DNA of 64,000 nt, taken from NCBI GenBank assembly GCA_945859605.1, contig OX243811.1, forward strand, positions 32,961,719 through 33,025,718. The letters run 5' to 3'. This DNA is from Lumbricus rubellus (taxonomy: Eukaryota; Annelida; Clitellata; Crassiclitellata; Lumbricidae). Positions within the stretch are counted from its first letter, which is position 1. Each line of letters begins with the position of its first letter. This document shows positions 39,094 through 50,154 of this stretch, in pieces. A model generated the notes under the pieces. That model saw nothing but the letters and a program-made list of their open reading frames with translations, was not told the DNA's origin and did not search any database. Position numbers and translations under genes: made by a program.

Positions 39094-39930
39094 TTAGAGA
39101 AACTGTGGAATGTCTCTTTCATCCAGTAAAATCTGCTGTGGACCAACAGCATCTTGTTGAATACAGTCTGCATCAGTATTAATTGGATGGAGGTTCACCG
39201 TTGTTGGGATTGATGGAATTGCAGTAGACATGATGTGAAAATTTGTGTGATGTGCAGAAACGACAGCGTTTGATTTAAGTCTCTCAGCTAGTTGAAGATC
39301 TGTCCCAAGATGCTTTAGAATTCGATTGTGATGTTTCGATAATTGATTAAAACTTAAATCGCAAAATATTAGCCTAGGATATATTGCGATTAGCATGTAG
39401 AACAGAATGTAACGCTGAACTGTATTGTAATTAAGATGAAATTGTAAAAAGTAAAATCTTTTAATATTTGCACCTTCAGGCATAAAATTCCGAGCAGTTA
39501 CGTATAACAGACCTCGGTGATAGGCGGCGATCTGTTGTAGACCTAACATCGATTTTTCTTCCTGAACGATCCTTGCATGTGCAGATTTTATTAAAGGAAG
39601 ATCGGAGAAATCAAAACCTATGAATCTAGTGTCGAGATGCCATTCCAAATCCTCAACATTGTTCAACAAATGGTGTTCATATTGTGCAAGTTTTTCCCGA
39701 ATCTGCTTTAGAATCACATCGTTGAAAATCTTTACGTGTGAATCGATGTTAGGTCTAGGTCTATGGTGTGGTCTCCTCCTTTCAGGTGGTTGATCCAGAA
39801 ATTCAGTTATAGCTCGTAATTTCTCTTCAAAATTCCGTCTTTCATCATCATTGTCTTGAAACACTAAATGAATAGCCAACTGGATAGCATCTTCAGAAGA
39901 CTTAGAAATATCACAAATTAACGCTGCCAT
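39094..39930 (-). CDS. Unrecognised Polinton accessory protein
   Basis: 278 residues from the ATG at 39930 to TAA at 39094. I recognise no family. It looks alpha-helical: an acidic/basic N-terminal half (EDAIQLAIHLVF, NFEEKLRAITEFL), a proline/arginine/histidine-rich linker (QPPERRRPHHRPRP, about 48-61) and a strongly patterned segment NTVQRYILFYMLIAIYPRL followed by SFNQLSKHHNRILKHL (about 174-214). No signal peptide or clear membrane span. Unlike the other element genes its ATG is not preceded by TATAAAATG (context CAGAAATGG), so it may be differently expressed or acquired later. It lies between the integrase and the right repeat. Confidence 0.65.
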   Translation of the reverse strand: MAALICDISKSSEDAIQLAIHLVFQDNDDERRNFEEKLRAITEFLDQPPERRRPHHRPRPNIDSHVKIFNDVILKQIREKLAQYEHHLLNNVEDLEWHLDTRFIGFDFSDLPLIKSAHARIVQEEKSMLGLQQIAAYHRGLLYVTARNFMPEGANIKRFYFLQFHLNYNTVQRYILFYMLIAIYPRLIFCDLSFNQLSKHHNRILKHLGTDLQLAERLKSNAVVSAHHTNFHIMSTAIPSIPTTVNLHPINTDADCIQQDAVGPQQILLDERDIPQFL

Positions 39931-40441
39931 TTCTGATGTAGACCTATACGCACAAGCACAGAACGTTGAAAGCCAGCTGACGTCTCAAAATTATTTGCAA
40001 CAGACAACTGTTTAGTTACTGTCATGACAACAAGACCGCAACACAGGGATGTCCGATTTCTGAGTCTCGAGATTATGTAAAAAAAGGCGCCCAAAATCGC
40101 GAGACAATTCAAAAGCAGTCCAAATATCGCGAAGTGGTATAGTTGAAAATTAGGCCTACAGTCGATTGCGTCTTTAAAAAGTAGCCCAACTCTTCATGCC
40201 AACCCTGTTACAGTCTTTGTTTACAAATCACCATGGAGACTACGACGCAGATTCAGTCAGTCGTCGATATAACGACGTCGTGCTGTTTGCCGTAATTATC
40301 GACTATGCGCTGTCGCGTGGAACTCGGAGTCAATACAGTATTCTCCCGTGCTGTTTGCAGTAAATATTGACTGCTGCCACGGTCCACGCGGACTGCGAGT
40401 CAATACGCACGAGGTTTCTGCAGTAGGCGAGGTATTGAGCG
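39931..40441. other. Polinton right-end non-coding region
   Basis: No ORF. It contains a degenerate direct repeat of about 75 bp (CGTGCTGTTTGC at about 40275 and 40350; GAGTCAATAC at about 40327 and 40395). More GC-rich than the coding part. Confidence 0.65.
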
Positions 40442-40617
40442 GATGCCTGCTGCATGCTTCGGTATAATTATAATCCTAGGTGATGGGCTATCTAAAACGC
40501 TCATTGCTCGCTGTTTAACCAAAGCTTATCCAAAAGAATTTAACTGCTTTTAACCCTATTTAATTTGTTTATTAGCTCAAATAGAAAATATGCTAGAAGG
40601 CCCCTAATACTACTACT
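40442..40617. repeat. Polinton right terminal inverted repeat
   Basis: 176 bp, the exact reverse complement of 25920-26095. Confidence 0.95.
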
Positions 40618-40623
40618 CTATAG
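40618..40623. repeat. Polinton target-site duplication, right (CTATAG)
   Basis: Matches 25914-25919. Confidence 0.93.
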
Positions 40624-41585
40624 ACTCTTCTAGCTGATTGAAAACAATCGTAACTATAACTGCGCATGTTTTTCGGTTTGATAACAATTACATCCTTATC
40701 TAAGTATGACAAAAGCGCGCAGACATAGCGCACAACAAAACCACCACCCCACCACCTCCCACCACCACCCCCACCCCACCCCCACCCCGGCAAACGGGCG
40801 CCGACAAAAGGGCGCAAATAAAAGCGCGCAACTACCCGAAAAAGTATATAGCCTAATGTCGACTAATAACGTGCCGCCTATGCCTACATTATAATTTATT
40901 GGTTAGGTCAATCACAGAGTAGAGGTGTCATTACAATGGAGGATTAACTGCTAGGCTACGTACTACTAGCCCTCTGCAGCTTGGGGCCGACTACAGCAAT
41001 GATAAAAACCGCATAGAAAGCTTGCAAAGCAGTTCTAAAGTCATCTCATGATGTTCAAGTAAGCGTGTTGAAAATGCACAACATTAACATTATTATAAAA
41101 TAGACATTTATGTAATGCCTTTCAAAAGTGTTGAACTGTTGATGCCAACAAAATATACAACAAAATATGGGCATAAGTAGGCCTATACACAAACCCCAGC
41201 GCGCTATTGTCTGCGCGCATTTGTCGTTTGCGCCCTTGTCACAGCGTGCATTTGTCTGCGCGCTTGTGTCCTGCGCGCTTTTTATCGCATCACCGATTAT
41301 ACTAAACAGGTCTGCGCCTATTGTAAGCCAGTACAGATGCACGGTATAGGGTTCAGCATGCGTGTATGAACTCACACATACAATCATAGTCCCCTGTGTG
41401 CTTTGTCCAGCAACTCCAGCTTCATATGTTCCGGATATCCGGTTTCTTTAGTGACGTCTTTCCGGACGTATTTGAGTCCGCCATCAATTTTCTATGAATC
41501 CCTCGTTCATCATTCAGTCCGTCTTCTTCAGTAACGTGACTTCTCTTCACCCAAGGCAACTCTTTCTTCTCCTGACAGTTCTCGC
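40624..41585. other. Non-coding DNA with C-rich and GCGCGC-type repeats
   Basis: It begins with an inverted minisatellite unit continuing that at 25861-25913. A CCACC/CCCCACC tract at about 40740-40797 could form G-quadruplex on the minus strand. Degenerate TTGTCTGCGCGC units lie at about 41197-41285. No gene is supported. Confidence 0.6.
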
Positions 41586-41589
41586 TGTT

Positions 41590-41870
41590 TGTATGCCTGT
41601 CTGTCTGTCTATGTTTATCTGTCTGTCTGTCACCGTTTACCTGTCTGTCTCCGTTTATCTGTCATCTGTCTGTCTCCGTTTGTCTGTCTGTCTGTCTCCG
41701 TTTATCTGTCTGTCTCCGTTAATCTGTCTGTCTGTCTGTCTGTATGTCTGTCTGCCTATCTGTCTGTCTGTCTCTGTTTATCTGTCTGTCTATGTTTATC
41801 TGTCTGTCTGTCTCCGTTTATCTGCCTGTCTCCTTTTATCTACTTGTCGCTCTCCATCCTTATGTCTCTC
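41590..41870. repeat. (CTGT)n-rich microsatellite
   Basis: Interrupted CTGT/CCGT/TTAT tetranucleotides. The Cys/Leu/Ser/Val frames over it are artefacts. Confidence 0.9.
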
Positions 41871-41879
41871 TCTTCTTCC

Positions 41880-43365
41880 TGCTGTTGCATGGGTCAACGT
41901 TCTCTACTTAGAGTAACGAGAGACGATGGCGGCGACAGAGGTCGATGCAGTTTCCCAGATTGCCGCTGCACCGGTTGATTTAATTATATTTATCGGACGA
42001 TGACCAACATTAAACAGACCGGAAAACGACAACAGAAAACAACGACGTTCGTCTGAGACGGCAGATGCATGGTATAATACAGTGACAGACAGCAAATTTA
42101 AACGTACGCTGTGTAAGCTTATATACATTTAAATTTAATTCATTGTATATACATTTAATGTATACATACACATTGTGTGTACATGTAGATTTATTTAAAA
42201 TGTACACGTTTTCCATAGCGACTTCAGCCTCAATTTGGCTTCAACCTGGTCGTTCATTTTCATCAAATTCATCTGATGTGATTCTTCGTCTAACTCTTCA
42301 TCCCCTCTGACCTTTCGAATGAAAACTACGCCATTTAAAATCGTTAAAATAAGCCACTCTGGGGGGGGGCGATCTGCTCTCAGGCTCAGCACGCACTATC
42401 AAACAGAAAATTATGGGGGGGAGCAAACAATGCTATAAGCAATGTAGGTGCCTGCTCCTGTCGCAGGCTTTGAATTAAGGCAAAGAAAGACAGCCAGACA
42501 GAAATGATGATAGAAACCGATTAATAGACAAAGCTGGCAGTATGAGGACATAAACAAACAGACATATAAACCAAGGCCGAATATGGACGTGCGTGCATGC
42601 ATTTCAAGTATACAAAGAGAGATGCATAAGTAAAAGCCAGTGCACATCAATTAATTTTGATGTCTATTTGATGTCGTTGTATGTCAGTGTAAAGATGACA
42701 GCTCGTCTGCATAGCGTCGATTATAAGTTTTACATCTTGACAAACAGCACGCGTCGCATAGCCAACGTTACCTTCTTTTTCTATAGACGTCTTCTAGCAG
42801 TATAGCCACAAGTAGCCAGATCAAAAGTTAGTACAAAAAGAGATGGCTTAAAGAGAAACTAAAATTAAGCGTTCGAATCAAGGAGACGGACAGCAAAGAA
42901 GAATAACGAAACTGCTGGAGAAGCGAAGTAAAGAGACGAAAGAAGAAAAGGGAGAATAAAAGATTAAAGGCAATAAAAAAGCAATCGAGTCAAAGATGGC
43001 GAAATAAAAATATGTATTAGGTATTCGCACGGGTGCTGCTGCTGCAGAGTTCAGAGACAGAGTCAGACAGACAAACATACAGACAGACAAACAGACAGAC
43101 ATACAGAGACAGACAGACAGAGATGAATAGACGTCATGTTTCATCCGGTGCTGAACAGTAAATCTTTGCAAACAGATTTTAGTTTCCTAATAATTCCAGG
43201 AAACTTGCGTGGGTTGGTCTGCAGTCTATATAAAATAGGCCTAATAAGGTTTAGAGGAAGAAGACTGTCACGTAATCTCTCTCTTTCCTTCTGCTGTGTA
43301 TACGACCTGAACGACTGATCTGTGCACCGTATAGATCAGCATTCTAACGACTTCAGATGATAATT
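41880..43365. other. Non-coding stretch with (CAGA)n
   Basis: No gene confirmed. An ATG in good context at 41926 opens a 26-codon frame (MAATEVDAVSQIAAAP..) that could be a first exon but lacks a convincing donor. A CAGA microsatellite lies at about 43045-43120. Confidence 0.45.
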
Positions 43366-43370
43366 CGCAA

Positions 43371-43465
43371 TTGTCTGTCTGTCAATCTGTCTCTTTGTCA
43401 GTCTGCCTGTCTGTCTGCTTGTTTCTCTGTATTTCTGTCTGTCTGTTTGTGTCTCTGTCTGTCTC

Positions 43466-43506
<41 letters not shown>

Positions 43507-43548
43507 ATGTCTGTCTGTCTGTCTGTCTGTCTGTCTGGGTCTCTGTCT
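43371..43548. repeat. (CTGT)n microsatellite
   Basis: Nearly pure CTGT tract with a few substitutions. Confidence 0.92.
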
Positions 43549-43827
43549 TGTCAACACATGCGATTCAACTCATGCAAATATTTATACTTCCCCATCAGTT
43601 CGCTCTGTCGATCATCCTCTCTCTGGCAGTGTCTCATCATCTTTCTCTCGTCTCAAAAATCCGCATTTTCTCTCGGGGGTTGCACGCACTGGGAGCACTT
43701 CTGAAAGGCCCTTGCTGCAAGAAGCGCTTTATAAGTGGTCAGATACAATACAATATTGTCACGATACTGCAGACACACCTTCCATCCCGTCACTCCCTCG
43801 GCCATTGAACCATACGTAGGCCATACA

Positions 43828-44159
43828 CAGGGCTGCCGAGAAAAATTCGGGGCCCCTAAGCAGGGCAGTCACGCGGGTCCCTATAACAATCTTAAAGCTT
43901 TATGAGAAAAATGTATAAGCAAATTGAAATGATAGAAGTGCAGGTATAGCCTATACTATAGTATACGAATATATGCAATAATCTTATTCCGTGGTTAATT
44001 TAAAGTTCAAACTGATCGTAGAAAATTCTTTGTAACATCATATATTTTAAAAGACATTGAACATATACTTTACCTATTGGAATGTCACCTATAGCCCGAA
44101 ACCCGGAAAGTCGCCGGACCTCGGGCATTTTCTTCCCTTCTCTCCTCTCGGCGGCTCTG
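43828..44159. mobile_element. Possible MITE, ends diverged
   Basis: CAGGGCTGCCGAGA at the left and TCTCGGCGGCTCTG at the right are inverted with two mismatches. No clear 8-bp duplication, so it is only a candidate hAT-like element. Confidence 0.4.
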
Positions 44160-45050
44160 TAGGCCTACGTCGTAGAGGCCTACGCGCCTACCTTGTGTTG
44201 CTCGTTATAGGCCTACTTTTAATTATAGGCTAATCTGCTTAGATAAAAGGACAACAAGGCCTAATCACTTTGTTTCACTAATTTTCTCCACCAAGTGCAA
44301 GTTCAATACGTCTTGTTTGTTTGGTTTGCTTTGCCTATGCCCATAGATGACTAAATAATTGGTCTCTCGCGTGACAGATACTAAAAATTAATAGGCTATT
44401 CATGGAATCGGTAGAATATTGGAATAATAAATCGGGACCGTATACGCTAGAATGCATGCAGTAGACTGCGGTAGGCCTATATAATCAAAAATGACGGAGA
44501 GAAAAGCAATAATTCAAACATAACGACGACGATAAAGGGATGATGATAGGCTAATTGATTATTATTATTTTCCCCTTCGAGATAGGTCTACACATTTATG
44601 ATCCCTCGATCGGGATTTAAAAAATTAGGGACGATGTTGTTCTATGATGGCTAGTCTTCGCAGCTGGTTCTGTCGTCGATAGCAAAACTGTTGCAGAAAG
44701 CGACTGTGCTGAGTAGGCCTACAGGTACACGAGCTGAAAGAGAAAAGTACACATAGGGCCTATAGTCTCTCTCCTTATCTCTATTGTCTCTTATTATTAT
44801 TATTATTTTATGCCCTGAGGTACTTCATTCCCCCAGGGACTTATGGACTATTATTATTTGAAGAATGTATGTCTGGTGGGTCAGGCCTCGTCTTCAGGGT
44901 GTGAGGTAAAAGTACCTTTGAAAGCGACCAGGTTGTAGCGTTGAATGCAAGTGGACAGACGTTGAAAAAGGAAGAAAGCTTCACGTCTGTCACCAGTGAT
45001 AGAAGAGATGCGGCTGCCAATTTCATTTATTATTTATTATTACTATTATT

Positions 45051-45105
<55 letters not shown>

Positions 45106-45134
45106 GTTTCAATATTATTGTATTAATTTTTTTC
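44160..45134. other. Non-coding stretch with (TTA)n
   Basis: AGGCCTA-rich DNA without a supported gene. (ATT)n runs lie at about 44790-44810 and 45025-45112. Confidence 0.6.
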
Positions 45135-45242
45135 CAGAGGTATTTACGATCTCTGAGGTACTTCATTGCTAACTACAGTAGGCCTATAAAAGCCAGTCCA
45201 GAATGACCCTATAATACTCTTCGTTGTATTGATCATCGAAAG
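45135..45242. repeat. Duplicated segment, copy 1, left half
   Basis: AGGTATTT..TCATTGCTAACTACAG..CCAGTCCAGAATGA, matching 48728-48845. The copy is interrupted at ATCGAAAG (45235-45242) by the hAT element and resumes at 47915. Confidence 0.85.
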
Positions 45243-45687
45243 CAAAGCTCGAGGGTACGTACCATACGTATTCTATTTTTTGAAAGGTACGTACGTATTT
45301 TAACGTACCCTATTTTAGGGTACGTAACAATAAATAAAATACGTTAACCATTTCATTGCTCATTATAAGAATGTAGGCTACAATTTAATTTAAGCAAAAA
45401 ATCACAACTCAGTATATGGCGTAGTAAATTGCTGCAATGCTATATTGTAGGTCTATGTTTATCCAGCATGCATTGCACTGAATGCACTCAGTCGGCTCAG
45501 TTCTGCTGCAGCACTTCAAAGGTGTGTTCTTATGCGATTGCCTGATCCAAACCAGAACTGTTTGTCAAAAAATTGCATTCAATTAAATAATTATTTTTCG
45601 CATTTTTCAAACTTTCACGTGCGTCCATTCCTTCCCATGTTCTCTGGTCATCGTTGAATCGCTGACTGATGCGTGGGCTATTATAAG

Positions 45688-46530
45688 ATATAGACCAGGG
45701 GTCTCAAACACGCGGCCCGCGAAAGACATCTGGTTTGGGAAATTTTAAAAGAGAGAAATCGGTTAAAACAAGATTTTGTAGTTCTTTTGTGAGGTGAACC
45801 AAGGTTAAAACTGTTTCTACTACTTTTTTGCTGTGGACATTGAATCTGCAGCAGCAGATATACAGATGGCGTTATTTATTTGACCTTCGATGCGATAGGC
45901 CTACACCCCTCTACCAAGAACAAGACAAATTTTATTTAATTCCCAAAGCTGCACATGGCTGCAACACGCATAATGGCGTGTTTGGTAGTAACGATGCCTA
46001 CACAATTATGTGAGCAGTTTTTGTCATTAGTAAAGAATAATAAGTCTCAAAGAAGGTCACGACTTTGAGTTATTGGTGAAAATTTTTTAACTGTACGGTA
46101 TGATTCATAGCATCTCAACGCTGTCAGATAAATAGCGCTAACCATATACTTAAGCATTGCCTCTGAGACAATTAACTCACGATATAATAGGCTTACCTTA
46201 AAGTTTAGAGCCGAGCAGCACTACAAGTTTACTTTTGGGCATTACTAAACGAGTTATTGATGTAGGAGGCCTACTTCATATTATTGTGGCTCAATTGTTT
46301 ACGGCACCATAATTATAGTTAGGCTATACTGAAAATCTAATATCATGTAAATTTGACAGGGTTGTATGCCTATCATTATTACAGCATTGTATGCTATGCT
46401 ACAATGATTAATTTCACGTCGGGAATTATAGGCCTTTAGTTATTATTATGTTAATTGCGGCCCGCGAGCCCCTGTACATTTCCAAATGTGGCCCACGTGC
46501 TGACTTGAGTTTGAGACCCCTGATATAGAC
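45688..46530. mobile_element. Nested hAT remnant
   Basis: The element occupies 45696-46522. Its ends CAGGGGTCTCAAAC are a very common hAT terminus, with duplication ATATAGAC at 45688-45695 and 46523-46530. It keeps a scrap of transposase. Confidence 0.93.
45955..46068 (+). pseudogene. hAT transposase C-terminal scrap
   Basis: Across a frame change, the plus strand gives GVFGSNDAYT and then CEQFLSLVKNNKSQRRSRL, the conserved dimerisation-domain block at the C-terminus of hAT transposases, ending at a stop. Only about 35 codons are recognisable. It identifies the 45696-46522 element as an internally deleted copy of an autonomous hAT and is not functional. Confidence 0.75.
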
Positions 46531-46850
46531 GTAGGCCTACTGCAACTTTCGAGTTTCAGCAATTTGCAAACCAGTGACGTGTATCATTAGTAAGACAGTG
46601 CAATTTGCATTAAATTAATTATAACCGAAGAATTTAACGAATTAAATTTACTGCTACGCCACCGGAAGTACCGGTTTCAATGACGCATAGGCCTACAGAT
46701 GACGTCAGATTATACGTAGGCTATGGGTCGCCGAGTAAACCATGAATAAAATTTGTGTGTATGGTACCGTACGTATTATACGCGTATTCTATTTTTTGAA
46801 AGGTACGTAGGCCTACGTATTATACGCGTATTCTATTTTTTGAAAGGTAC

Positions 46851-47867
46851 GTAAGGTACCTCTGGGTAATAAGGCCCGGGTGGAAATAAGGCCCACCAGA
46901 TAAAATAAGGAATATCTCCGAAAGTATTCGTCAGGTGTCGCTATAATTTAATTTTGTTGACCGAGTTTCATCTGTGAACTACTCTAGTTACCGATGAGTT
47001 TTCTTTTTGGTGACATGTTTGAATTATGCAGATGATAATATTTGTGCGATCAATTATTTCGCGATTATCTATTTTCGTATTTTATTACTTTATTAATTAA
47101 TCCTCAATCCGGGTAGTTCATGCATGTTTCTATAATAATACACGCTTAGAGAGGATATTAGAAAGACGATATAGGCTGAAAAATAGAGTCTGCACTTAGG
47201 AATTACCCAGATTTTGGTCTTGGAATCCATGGTGTAAGCAATGAGGGTAATAAGGCCCACCTTTTTGTGGGTAATATGGCCCTATCTTCAGGCCAATGGG
47301 CCTTATCACCCACAACTTCGGTACTGTGGTACATATTTAATTGTTCATGATTTAGTATTGGATAGGAGTTCTTGAAGCTGTTTTAACACATTTTTGGCTA
47401 TATTTGCTTGTGAATAGATGCCAGGGGTGGGGTAGGTGGGATTGGGTGGGGTGGAGTGAAATGGGGTGGGGTGGGTCGGGTTGGTTGTACATTTTCATCA
47501 CACTTCTTTTTTTCAGGCAATTATAATTAATTAATATCTATCCATCCATTTCATATGTTTGGTTAGTTTAAATACGAGCTCAAATATGATGTTTGAATTG
47601 TAAAGCAGACGTTTAGACAGCAAAATAAGATAGTTTGTTAGATGGGCCTTAATACCCGACGTGTTGGGTAATAAGGCCCACATCATGACCTTTAATTTAA
47701 AAAAATTTCTCTTAAACGACAATTTATTTTATCAAAATAATTAATTCATTATGTAACTGCATCCACACACTCCTCATATAGCTGTTTTGCAAAGCTACAG
47801 GTGCATACCAGTAATAGTTATTAAGCAAAATTCCTTAGGTGGGCCTTATTCCCCACAGTTACCTTAC
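46851..47867. mobile_element. Nested inverted-repeat element with AATAAGGCCC ends
   Basis: The left GTAAGGTACCTCTGGGTAAT and right (inverted) GTAAGGTAACTGTGGGGAAT ends lead into AAGGCCC. Copies of GGGTAATAAGGCCCAC recur inside at about 47248 and 47666. A G-rich tract (about 47425-47480) may form a quadruplex. No coding capacity; superfamily unknown. Confidence 0.75.
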
Positions 47868-47922
47868 GTATTTTAACGTATTCTATTTTAGGGTACGCGT
47901 ACCCTCGAGCTTTGATCGAAAG

Positions 47923-48107
47923 TGCATCGGAATGTTCGGACTATTATAATTATTAATTTACTCTTCGTTATGCCATTTTAAAATTTAAGTTTTCTAAGAT
48001 CACCAAAGGATTTGCATGTGGCGCTGAACGATTCATCATAAACTTTTCGCACTGTACTTTTTCGTTCAACCTATCTAGGCTATCTTCATTCCTCATACCT
48101 TTTTACG
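47923..48107. repeat. Duplicated segment, copy 1, right half
   Basis: Continues the segment broken by the hAT insertion. Matches 48840-49005 (TGCATCGGAATGTTCGGA.., ACCAAAGGATTTGCATG..). Confidence 0.85.
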
Positions 48108-48111
48108 GTTC

Positions 48112-48721
48112 CACGACAACTGGTCTACCGACAACTCGTCTAACGACAACTCGTCTCCGGACAATTGGTCTAACGACAGCTGGTCTACTGACGAATAGTA
48201 TTGATGAAATAGAAGCTGGATTTACGAAAATGGTTTTTTTGCTTAAATGGATGCTGGATTGATGATTTTCATTCATGTATTCTAACATGCACCCATTTCT
48301 ACGTCAAATCTAAAAATACCTTCATCCAGCTTCTATTTCTCGCCTGTTATTTTAGTCAATCCAGCTTCTATTTCATATATAAAAATATCCTCATCCAGCT
48401 TCCAGTACTTAAGCGGTTTTCTTATCAATCCTGCTTCCATTTCAGATCTAGAAATACCTTCATCCAGCTTTTATTTATCATGCGTTATGTTCGTCAATCC
48501 AGCTTCTATTTCACCTGTAAGAGAGCCATCATCCAGATTCCATTTTTCTTGCGTTTTTTCATCAATCCAACCTCCATTTCACCTCTAAAAACTATCATCC
48601 AGCTTCCATTTCTCAAGCGCTGGATAAGTTGTCAGTAGACCAGTTGTCGTTAGACGAATTGTCCGGAGACCACTTGTCGTTAGACGAGTTGTCGTTAGAC
48701 GAGTTGTCGTGACACCCCTTT
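48112..48721. mobile_element. Foldback element with repeat-built arms
   Basis: The arms 48112-48192 and 48627-48721 are inverted and each built from about five 15-bp units (ACAACTCGTCTAACG). The interior is a roughly 60-bp tandem repeat (ATCCAGCTTCTATTTC.., about six units, 48255-48610). It lies between the two copies of the duplicated segment. No ORF. Confidence 0.85.
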
Positions 48722-48727
48722 TTACAA

Positions 48728-49005
48728 TGAGGTATTTGGAATCTCTCAGGAAGTTCATTGCTAACTACAGTTGCGGACTGTAGGCCTATAAAAACCAGTC
48801 CAGAATGAACCCCACTCTTCGTTGTCTTGATCATCGCAAGTGCATCGGAATGTTCGGAATATTATCAATTTACTCTTCGTGATGCCATTAATTTTTTTAA
48901 TTTCAGTTTTCTCAGATCACCAAAGGATTTGCATGGCGCTGAATGATTCATCATAAACTTTTCGCACTGTATTTTTTCGTTCAACCTATATCTTCATCCC
49001 TCATT
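48728..49005. repeat. Duplicated segment, copy 2 (unoccupied)
   Basis: Intact version of the segment at 45135-45242 plus 47923-48107, reading GATCATCGCAAGTGCATCGG at the hAT target. Confidence 0.85.
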
Positions 49006-49458
49006 CCTGCCTCCATTTCTCCATCCATCCCATCCCATCCGTCTCCCTCCATTAATTTAACTTTGCTGTTTGCTTCCTTCACCGAATTAATGAACAGACG
49101 AAGAAGGATTTGATGAATTGTCAGCAGCTGCAGTGTTGGTCGTGTGCAACTAACAGGTTTCTGTTGAGGCGTCTACCTACATGTGCATGTACATTGTACA
49201 TGTACATTGTACATTGTACATGTTCGCATCAACAGAAGCCTCTCTTCGTCGTCGTCCAACGCTCAAGTCCTAGTCCTAGGCCTACCCTCAAAGAGTGCTC
49301 AATGGATTTAAGATTGATCAAATGTATTGGAGCTGAGAAATTAAGAATTTAATTTTCAAGTAGGCTAAACAGAAGGAACAATTGCATTTAGGCCAACACT
49401 TGCGTTGGTTTCGCAAGTGTCTCTGATTTAGCCTACTACCGCAATGACATTATATTAT
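49006..49458. other. Non-coding stretch
   Basis: A short TGTACAT repeat (about 49185-49220). No gene supported. Confidence 0.55.
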
Positions 49459-50154
49459 TGTAACGGCCTGCCCCCACCTCGAAAGAAGCCCACGTGACCT
49501 CGGGTCCCACCCCTGGTAATGCTCTTCAGCCTCCCAAGTGGTAGGGGCCCGCCCTAGGATTTCAATCGAGGCGCCGCACTGTTGAAGGGGTTCTCTGCTG
49601 TCAGGTAAGACTACAGGTTCAACTAAGTAGGTAAGATCTACGGGATCCATTGATTTCCCTCTGGTAAAGTCGTAGTTTAGGGTTGGGTCTTCCACCTCAG
49701 GACGGGGATGTCTCTCATCGGTACCAGGATTGACTTCGGTCGAGTGGCGACATATGTCTGCGGTTCCCGGTCTGGGAACGACGGCTTCCTCGAATTGAAG
49801 ACCGTCTGGGTTCAAATCCCCTTCAACAGGTTGTGTAAATCCCCAATCCTTAGATGTGGTCAACCCTTCCCTTCTCTTTTCCCTCATTACCTCACCTTCT
49901 TCTCGGGAAAGACTACCCCGGTGGTGTTGCTCTTGTAAGTGGCTTATCTCTTGACTAAGGCTCTTGAATTGGGACTCTTGTCGTTCCATAAACATCCCTA
50001 GGGTTTCTGACACAGTTAGTAAAAGTTCCCCAACTTGTTTACCCTTTATTTCTAATTGGTCAAGACGGTCTGGGGTTCCTCCCTTCTCCCCTTCAGTTAT
50101 GCATTCCTCTAGTTCCTCATCAGAGTGATCCTCAGACCTGTTAGGAGTTTCCAT
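49450..50154 (-). CDS. ORF within the gypsy LTR, gag-like or unknown
   Basis: 234 codons from the ATG at 50154. It is acidic and predicted helical, with a coiled-coil-like stretch about residues 30-75 (LDQLEIKGKQVGELLL, MERQESQFKSLSQEISHLQ), then a proline/charge-rich half. No zinc knuckle. Its last codons cross the inferred LTR end (CGTTACA, 49459-49465) and it stops three codons later in flanking DNA. Either it is the N-terminal part of gag that starts inside the LTR and in the missing 5' copy would run on into the internal region, or it is a truncated gag from a second element. I recognise no domain. Confidence 0.5.
   Translation of the reverse strand: METPNRSEDHSDEELEECITEGEKGGTPDRLDQLEIKGKQVGELLLTVSETLGMFMERQESQFKSLSQEISHLQEQHHRGSLSREEGEVMREKRREGLTTSKDWGFTQPVEGDLNPDGLQFEEAVVPRPGTADICRHSTEVNPGTDERHPRPEVEDPTLNYDFTRGKSMDPVDLTYLVEPVVLPDSREPLQQCGASIEILGRAPTTWEAEEHYQGWDPRSRGLLSRWGQAVTII

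Larger units (their letters stand above)
25920..40617. mobile_element. Complete Polinton/Maverick (adintovirus-like) element, 14,698 bp
   Basis: Perfect 176-bp terminal inverted repeats beginning AGTAGTAGTATTAGGGGCC and ending ..CT, bounded by CTATAG duplications. It contains the full diagnostic set: family B polymerase, retroviral-type integrase, packaging ATPase, adenain-like protease, and major and minor capsid proteins, plus accessory genes. Eleven virion/replication genes run on the minus strand, the phospholipase and integrase on the plus strand, and one unknown gene on the minus strand near the right end. The identical repeats and largely open frames indicate a recent insertion. Only one frame is clearly broken (33523-34421). 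Confidence 0.97.
45243..47914. mobile_element. 2,672-bp hAT-type element, itself invaded twice
   Basis: The ends CAAAGCTCGAGGGTACG are inverted and the 8-bp duplication ATCGAAAG lies at 45235-45242 and 47915-47922. The second copy of the duplicated segment (48728 onward) is the unoccupied site. Subterminal repeats of ATTCTATTTTTTGAAAGGTACG occur at both ends. Two further elements sit inside (45696-46522 and about 46851-47867). No transposase of its own is visible. Confidence 0.92.

Noticed and set aside
40593..40817. Glycine/tryptophan-rich minus-strand ORF
   Set aside because: Translation of a CCACC-type low-complexity tract.
41494..43808. Several Cys/Leu/Ser/Val ORFs
   Set aside because: They arise from CTGT microsatellites; all frames of such a repeat stay open.
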